The notes beneath the pieces were generated by a model, which did no database searches, was not told the origin of the DNA, and worked only from the letters and a program-made list of their open reading frames with translations. From NCBI RefSeq assembly GCF_036186745.1, contig NZ_CP108086.1, positions 6,200,001 to 6,264,000 of the forward strand: a stretch of 64,000 nucleotides of DNA, written 5' to 3'. Both the position numbers and the translations under genes were made by a program. Shown here one piece after another: positions 60,244 to 64,000 of this stretch (positions within the stretch are counted from its first letter, which is position 1; every line of letters begins with the position of its first letter). Origin of the DNA: Microbispora hainanensis (GTDB taxonomy: Bacteria > Actinomycetota > Actinomycetes > Streptosporangiales > Streptosporangiaceae).

Positions 60244-60885
60244 GTGGCTGAAAGCGATCTTTCGAGCCCGTCCCTTGTCGATGACCTGTACTTTGTCCTG
60301 CACGACAATGTGACGGGCCATCCGTTGCTACATTCCCGGCTCACGGGGCTGACGCTGGCCGGTGGGATCCTCGGCGAACTGATGCTCGCCGAGCGTGTGG
60401 CGCTCGACTTCGCGGCGGACCCCGAACGCCTCTACGCCACGGTCCAGAAGGCCACGGGCGACCCGCTCACCAGCGCGGTGCTCGGGCACGTCATCGCCGA
60501 GCCGCACCACCCGATCGGCACGTGGCTCCTCTTCTTCGCCCGGACGATCTACGCCGACGTCACCGCCAGGATGATCGCCGCGAAGCTGCTCAAGCCCCCG
60601 GTCAGGCACCTGCTGAAACAGCAGCCCGCGGCCCCCGCGGACATGAACACCGCCGCGTGGCCGCTCGCCCGCCTGAACCTCGCCATCCAGCGACGCAAGC
60701 CGCCGGTGGACCGCGACTGCGTACTCCTGGGGCTCCTGGCCGCGGCCGGCTGCGCCCAGCGGGTCCTCTCCGAGCACGATCCCCGGTTCGAGGCCGCCGC
60801 GACAGCCATGCTCCCCATGCAGTTGCGGAGACTCATCGCCCAGACCAAGGTCGCCGTCGGCCAGGCCGTCATCAGCCGCCGGTGA
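60244..60885 (+). CDS. GPP34-family (Golgi phosphoprotein 3-like) protein
   Basis: 213 aa, all-helical protein like the bacterial relatives of GOLPH3: SLVDDLYFVLHDNVTGHPLLHSRLTGLTLAGGILGELMLAERVAL at the N-terminus and DCVLLGLLAAAGCAQRVLSEHDPRFEAAATAM in the second half. Eukaryotic GOLPH3 binds phosphatidylinositol phosphate; the bacterial role is unknown but common in actinomycetes. GTG at 60244 chosen because the family start aligns there and no ribosome-binding site supports the earlier TTG/GTG codons at 60154/60193. Confidence 0.82.
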   Translation: MAESDLSSPSLVDDLYFVLHDNVTGHPLLHSRLTGLTLAGGILGELMLAERVALDFAADPERLYATVQKATGDPLTSAVLGHVIAEPHHPIGTWLLFFARTIYADVTARMIAAKLLKPPVRHLLKQQPAAPADMNTAAWPLARLNLAIQRRKPPVDRDCVLLGLLAAAGCAQRVLSEHDPRFEAAATAMLPMQLRRLIAQTKVAVGQAVISRR

Positions 60886-60915
60886 CCTCCACCCCCCCTC
60901 ACACGGAGTTTTCAG

Positions 60916-62388
60916 GTGTCCCTCACACAACAACGGCCGAGTGCCGTCACCGCCGCACTGGCAGAGGACCGGCTCGGCGTGCCGTCCATTGTGTTCTTCG
61001 TTATCTCCGCCGCTGCGCCGCTTATGGTCGTCGCGGGTTCGGTTCCCACGGCATACACGGTGACGGGCGTCATCGGTGTCCCGTTCGCATTCCTGATGCT
61101 GGGCGCGGTTTTCGCGCTGTTCGCCGTCGGATATGTGACGATGGCCCGGCACGTCGTGAACGCGGGCGCTTTTTACGCCTACGCCGCCCAGGGCCTCGGC
61201 CGCACCCAGGGAGTCGCGACCGCCTGGGTGGCGCTGCTGGCGTACAACGCGCTGCAGCTCGGCCTCTACGGAATCATCGGATCGGCGGCCGAGCCGCTGC
61301 TGGTCGACTGGTTCGGCGGCTCGCCGCCGTGGTGGGTGATCGCGCTCGTGGCCTGGGCGCTGACCGGCGTGCTCGGCCTGCTGCGGGTGGACGTCAACGG
61401 AAAGATCCTGTCCGTCCTGCTCGTCAGTGAGATCGCCATCGTGCTGCTGTTCGACCTCGGCGACGTGGTCCACGCCGCCCCGGCGGGCCTCAGCTTCGAG
61501 GGCTTCACCCCCGGCGCCCTGTTCGTGCCCGGCGTGGGCGCCGCGCTCGCCACCGTCGTCGCGGGGTTCGCCGGCATCGAGTCGTCGGTGGTCTTCGCCG
61601 AGGAGTCCAAGGACCGCCACCGGACCGTGCCGATCGCCACCTACCTCGGCATCGCGATCATCGCCCTGCTGTACGCGTTCTCCGCCTGGGCGCAGACCGT
61701 GCCGACCGGGCCGGACGGCATCGTCAAGGCCGCCTCGGAGCAGGGGACCGAGCTCATCTTCAACCAGGCCGCCCTCCACCTGGGCGGCGCCGTCTCGACG
61801 ATCGGCTCGGTGCTGTTCGTGACCAGCAGCATCGCCTGCATGATCGCCTTCCACAACACCACGGCCCGCTACATCTTCGCCCTGGGCCGGGAGAACGTCC
61901 TGCCCTCGATCTTCGGCCGCACCTCGGCCCGCACCGCCGCCCCGATCTCCGGGTCGCTGCTGCAGACCGTGCTCGGCCTGATCGTGATCGTCGTCTACGC
62001 GGTCTCCGGCCTCGACCCGGTCACCAAGATGTTCTTCATCTTCGGCACCTTCGGCGGCCTCGGGCTGCTGACCCTGCTCACCGTCACCTCGATCTCGGTG
62101 ATCGTGTTCTTCTCGCGCGACGCGCGGGGGGAGACGACCTGGCGCACCCGCATCGCCCCGGCTCTGGCGATCGTGGCGCTGTGCGTGATCATCGCGCTCA
62201 CCCTGGTCAACTTCGACACGGTCCTCGGGGTCGAGCCCGACTCGATCCTCCGCTGGATCCTGCCCGGCATCTTCATCGTCGCGATCGTCTTCGGCCTCAT
62301 CTGGGGCCGGGTGCTGAAGTCGTCCAGGCCCGAGGTGTACGCCAACATCGGCCTGGGCGCCCAGGCCGTCGGCGGGGGCGCCAAGTGA
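60916..62388 (+). CDS. APC-superfamily amino acid permease
   Basis: 490-aa polytopic membrane transporter with about twelve segments. Start region LGVPSIVFFVISAAAPLMVVAGSVPTAYTVTG is the usual APC first helix pair; FAGIESSVVFAEESKDRHRTVPIATYLGIAII is the conserved loop near helix 6, where substrate is bound. GTG at 60916 with CGGAG 8-12 nt upstream. Coupled to the GNAT gene by a 4-nt overlap. Substrate not predictable. Confidence 0.92.
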   Translation: MSLTQQRPSAVTAALAEDRLGVPSIVFFVISAAAPLMVVAGSVPTAYTVTGVIGVPFAFLMLGAVFALFAVGYVTMARHVVNAGAFYAYAAQGLGRTQGVATAWVALLAYNALQLGLYGIIGSAAEPLLVDWFGGSPPWWVIALVAWALTGVLGLLRVDVNGKILSVLLVSEIAIVLLFDLGDVVHAAPAGLSFEGFTPGALFVPGVGAALATVVAGFAGIESSVVFAEESKDRHRTVPIATYLGIAIIALLYAFSAWAQTVPTGPDGIVKAASEQGTELIFNQAALHLGGAVSTIGSVLFVTSSIACMIAFHNTTARYIFALGRENVLPSIFGRTSARTAAPISGSLLQTVLGLIVIVVYAVSGLDPVTKMFFIFGTFGGLGLLTLLTVTSISVIVFFSRDARGETTWRTRIAPALAIVALCVIIALTLVNFDTVLGVEPDSILRWILPGIFIVAIVFGLIWGRVLKSSRPEVYANIGLGAQAVGGGAK

Positions 62389-62990
62389 CGATCGAGATCA
62401 CCCGCATGACGGACGCCGCGGCGGCCGGCGGGCTCATCGCTGAGACCTTCCACACCGACGAGATCACCCGGTGGCTCATCCCGCGGGCCGAGGACCGGCT
62501 GCCGATGCAGCGGCGGTTCTTCACCATGTGGTCCGCGCACGCGCTCGAACACGGCGACGTCTACGGCATCCACGAGTCGGGCGAACTGGCCGGTGTGGCC
62601 GTCTGGTTCACCGTGCCGTTCCCCGAGATCCCGGGAGAGCAGGAGGCGATCGCGTCCTTCGCGGGCGAGAACGCCGAGCGCTACCGCCTCTTCGGGGAGA
62701 TCACGGAGAAGCTCCACCCCCAGGAACCGCACCACTACCTGGCGTTCCTCGCGCTGGAGCGGGCGAGGATCGGCCGCGGCCTCGGCACCCGGCTGCTGCA
62801 GGAGCATCACCGCAAGCTGGACGCCGAGGGCATCCCGGCCTACCTGGAGGCCAGCAGCGAGGCGAGCCGGCGGCTCTACCTCCGGCACGGTTACGTCGAC
62901 ATGCCCGAGCTGGTCCGGCTGCCCGGCGGCCCGGTCATGTACCCCATGTGGCGAGAGCCCGGCTCGCCGGCACAGGGCGCACAGGCGTAG
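62385..62990 (+). CDS. GNAT-family N-acetyltransferase
   Basis: 201-aa acetyl-CoA-dependent transferase. The acetyl-CoA loop is ERARIGRGLGTRLLQEHHRKL (R-x-x-G-x-G/A type), preceded by YLAFLALE and followed by IPAYLEASSEASRRLYLRHGYVD. GTG at 62385 overlaps the permease stop (GTGA). Co-transcription with an amino-acid permease suggests acetylation of the imported compound or a detoxification role (inference). Confidence 0.9.
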   Translation: MTIEITRMTDAAAAGGLIAETFHTDEITRWLIPRAEDRLPMQRRFFTMWSAHALEHGDVYGIHESGELAGVAVWFTVPFPEIPGEQEAIASFAGENAERYRLFGEITEKLHPQEPHHYLAFLALERARIGRGLGTRLLQEHHRKLDAEGIPAYLEASSEASRRLYLRHGYVDMPELVRLPGGPVMYPMWREPGSPAQGAQA

Positions 62991-62998
62991 TTGTGGGG

Positions 62999-63030
62999 GA
63001 CGGGCGGGGGCCGGTCAGCCGCCGCCCGTC
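62999..63030. terminator. Hairpin terminator between convergent genes
   Basis: GACGGGCGG and CCGCCCGTC, perfect 9-bp arms with a 14-nt loop, between GNAT and gntR. The right arm overlaps the last codons of gntR. Confidence 0.5.
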
Positions 63031-63275
63031 TCCTCGGCACGCGTGGACACGTACGCCCCCTGTCCCTCCACCGTGTACACGAGGCCCTCTCCGCTGAGCG
63101 TCTCGACGGCGCGGCGTACGTCCTCCGGGGTGAAGCCGTACTCGCGCACGAGGAACTCCTCCGACGGCAGCGGGCGATCGGGCTCGATCCGGCCGTGGAC
63201 GATCTCCTCCCGGAGCATCGCCGTGAGCCGCCGGTGTGCGGGAGCCGGTCCCTCGGGATCGTTGCTGACGGCCAC
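63015..63275 (-). CDS. Small GntR-family regulator, HTH domain only
   Basis: 86-aa protein consisting of a GntR winged helix: HRRLTAMLREEIVHGRIEPDRPLPSEEFLVREYGFTPEDVRRAVETLSGEGLVYTVEGQGAYVS. No effector domain follows. GTG at 63275 after GGAGGGGC. Single-domain GntR proteins of this size occur in actinomycetes. It is downstream of the MFS transporter gene on the same strand and may regulate it. Confidence 0.85.
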   Translation of the reverse strand: MAVSNDPEGPAPAHRRLTAMLREEIVHGRIEPDRPLPSEEFLVREYGFTPEDVRRAVETLSGEGLVYTVEGQGAYVSTRAEETGGG

Positions 63276-63331
63276 GCCCCTCCACTGCCCGGCCCCGCCC
63301 GATCCAACCCTCGCCGTACGCGGCGCGGATC

Positions 63332-64000
63332 TCAGCCGTGGGCGGGCTCGGCGCGGCGGTCGGGGGCGGGTCGGGGCGAGCGCAGCGCCGGAGCGGTGAA
63401 AGCCACGAACAACGCGAGCACGGCGGGCACCAGCAGCGCGTACGGCAGGGTGACGGCCTCGGCCAGGCCGCCGATGACAACGGGACCGGCCAGGAAACCG
63501 GTGTAGCCGAGGCTCGCCACGGCGGCGAGCGCCCGCCCCGACTGGGCCGGGTCGCGGTGCCCGGCGGCCGAGAACACCTGCGGGACGATGCACGAAAGAC
63601 CCGCGCCGAACAGGCCGAATCCGACGACCCCGGCGACCGGCTCGTCGATGAGGATCCCGGCCGCGAGACCCGCCCCGGCGAGCCCCCCGCAGCAGCGCAC
63701 CAGCGTGACCCGCCCCAGCCAGGCGGCGAGGCGGTCCCCGGCGAACCGGCCCGCCGTCATCATGATCGAAAACGCCGCGTACGCGGCGGCGGCGAAGCCG
63801 GGGGAGGAGCCCAGGTCGTCGCGCAGGTAGACCGAGCTCCAGTCGGCCGCCGCGCCTTCGCCGATCATGCAGCAGAACGCGAGCACGCCGAGGAGCAGCA
63901 CCGTGCCGCCGACGCGCCGGCCTGCGGGCCGTGCCTCGGGGGAGCCCGTCTTCGCCGCCTCCCGCGCCGGGGCGTCGCGCATCGCCCAGCGGGCGCTCAG
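63332..64000 (-). CDS. MFS transporter, C-terminal part (5' end outside window)
   Basis: 222 codons visible, open past the right edge. The hydrophobic pattern (VLLLGVLAFCCMIGEGAAADWSSVYLRDDLGSSPGFAAAAYAAFSIMMTAGRF then four more segments) matches the second six-helix half of a major-facilitator transporter; AGRFAGDRLAAWLGR is the A-type loop that begins this half. Similar proteins are annotated as YbjJ/FucP-like MFS permeases. Substrate unknown. Confidence 0.85.
   Translation of the reverse strand: MSARWAMRDAPAREAAKTGSPEARPAGRRVGGTVLLLGVLAFCCMIGEGAAADWSSVYLRDDLGSSPGFAAAAYAAFSIMMTAGRFAGDRLAAWLGRVTLVRCCGGLAGAGLAAGILIDEPVAGVVGFGLFGAGLSCIVPQVFSAAGHRDPAQSGRALAAVASLGYTGFLAGPVVIGGLAEAVTLPYALLVPAVLALFVAFTAPALRSPRPAPDRRAEPAHG

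Overview
This window is one stretch of a very GC-rich actinobacterial chromosome. Start codons are often GTG, genes are tightly packed and translationally coupled by 4-nt ATGA/GTGA overlaps, and hopanoid, deazaflavin-type and SPW-repeat genes are present. The gene content suggests a filamentous actinomycete, possibly Streptosporangiales-like; the order is an inference. I saw no rRNA, tRNA, CRISPR array or insertion sequence.

Region 1 (1-16.6 kb, minus strand) is a cobalamin operon headed by a B12 riboswitch (16449-16592). It runs cobQ, cobN, a fused ChlI/ChlD-type chelatase subunit, cobO, cobB, cobI, cobM, cbiD, cobL (CbiE-CbiT), cbiG-cobJ fusion, a 2x[4Fe-4S] ferredoxin, a NicO-type Co/Ni transporter, and cobH, which is cut by the window edge. 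It mixes late-cobalt-insertion genes (cobN, cobO) with CbiD and CbiG, which are best known from the cobalt-early route.

Region 2 (16.7-23.5 kb, plus) is a four-gene FtsX/MacB-type ABC exporter: two unlike large permeases and two ATPases. Region 3 (23.5-33 kb) holds an aldo/keto reductase, a polyprenyl diphosphate synthase, a coupled pair of a PoxB-like ThDP enzyme and a YdiJ-like FAD/FeS dehydrogenase, a mandelate-racemase-like enolase-superfamily enzyme, and a TetR regulator whose start codon lies in one of two near-identical palindromes, followed by a HAD phosphatase. Region 4 (32.9-38 kb) has a NarL-type two-component pair, a small membrane protein, an ATP-dependent DNA ligase, a ribbon-helix-helix/PIN pair and a short-chain dehydrogenase. 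At 38.06-38.98 kb lie fused remnants of three genes: a TetR C-terminus, a membrane protein and a deazaflavin-dependent nitroreductase C-terminus.

Region 5 (38.9-46.5 kb, minus) is a hopanoid operon: hpnC, hpnD, hpnE, shc, an HpnG-IspH fusion, hpnH. The fusion physically joins the MEP-pathway enzyme IspH to the adenosylhopane-processing enzyme HpnG. Upstream are a polysaccharide deacetylase and a divergent MurG/MGDG-synthase-like glycosyltransferase. Region 6 (48.5-56.4 kb) has an EamA-type transporter, an SPW-repeat membrane protein, a strong bidirectional terminator, and a minus-strand operon that imports a polar amino-acid-like solute (SBP, permease, ATPase), then encodes an N-acyl-D-amino-acid deacylase, a class A beta-lactamase-fold protein without an export signal, and a LysR regulator.

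Region 7 (56.4-64 kb) contains a membrane-anchored pentapeptide-repeat protein, a second SDR, small membrane proteins, a 13-bp x10 minisatellite, a GPP34-family protein, an APC transporter coupled to a GNAT acetyltransferase, an HTH-only GntR regulator and the 3' part of an MFS transporter. A recurring oddity across the window is short (11-18 bp) tandem repeats placed at gene starts, gene ends or domain linkers.
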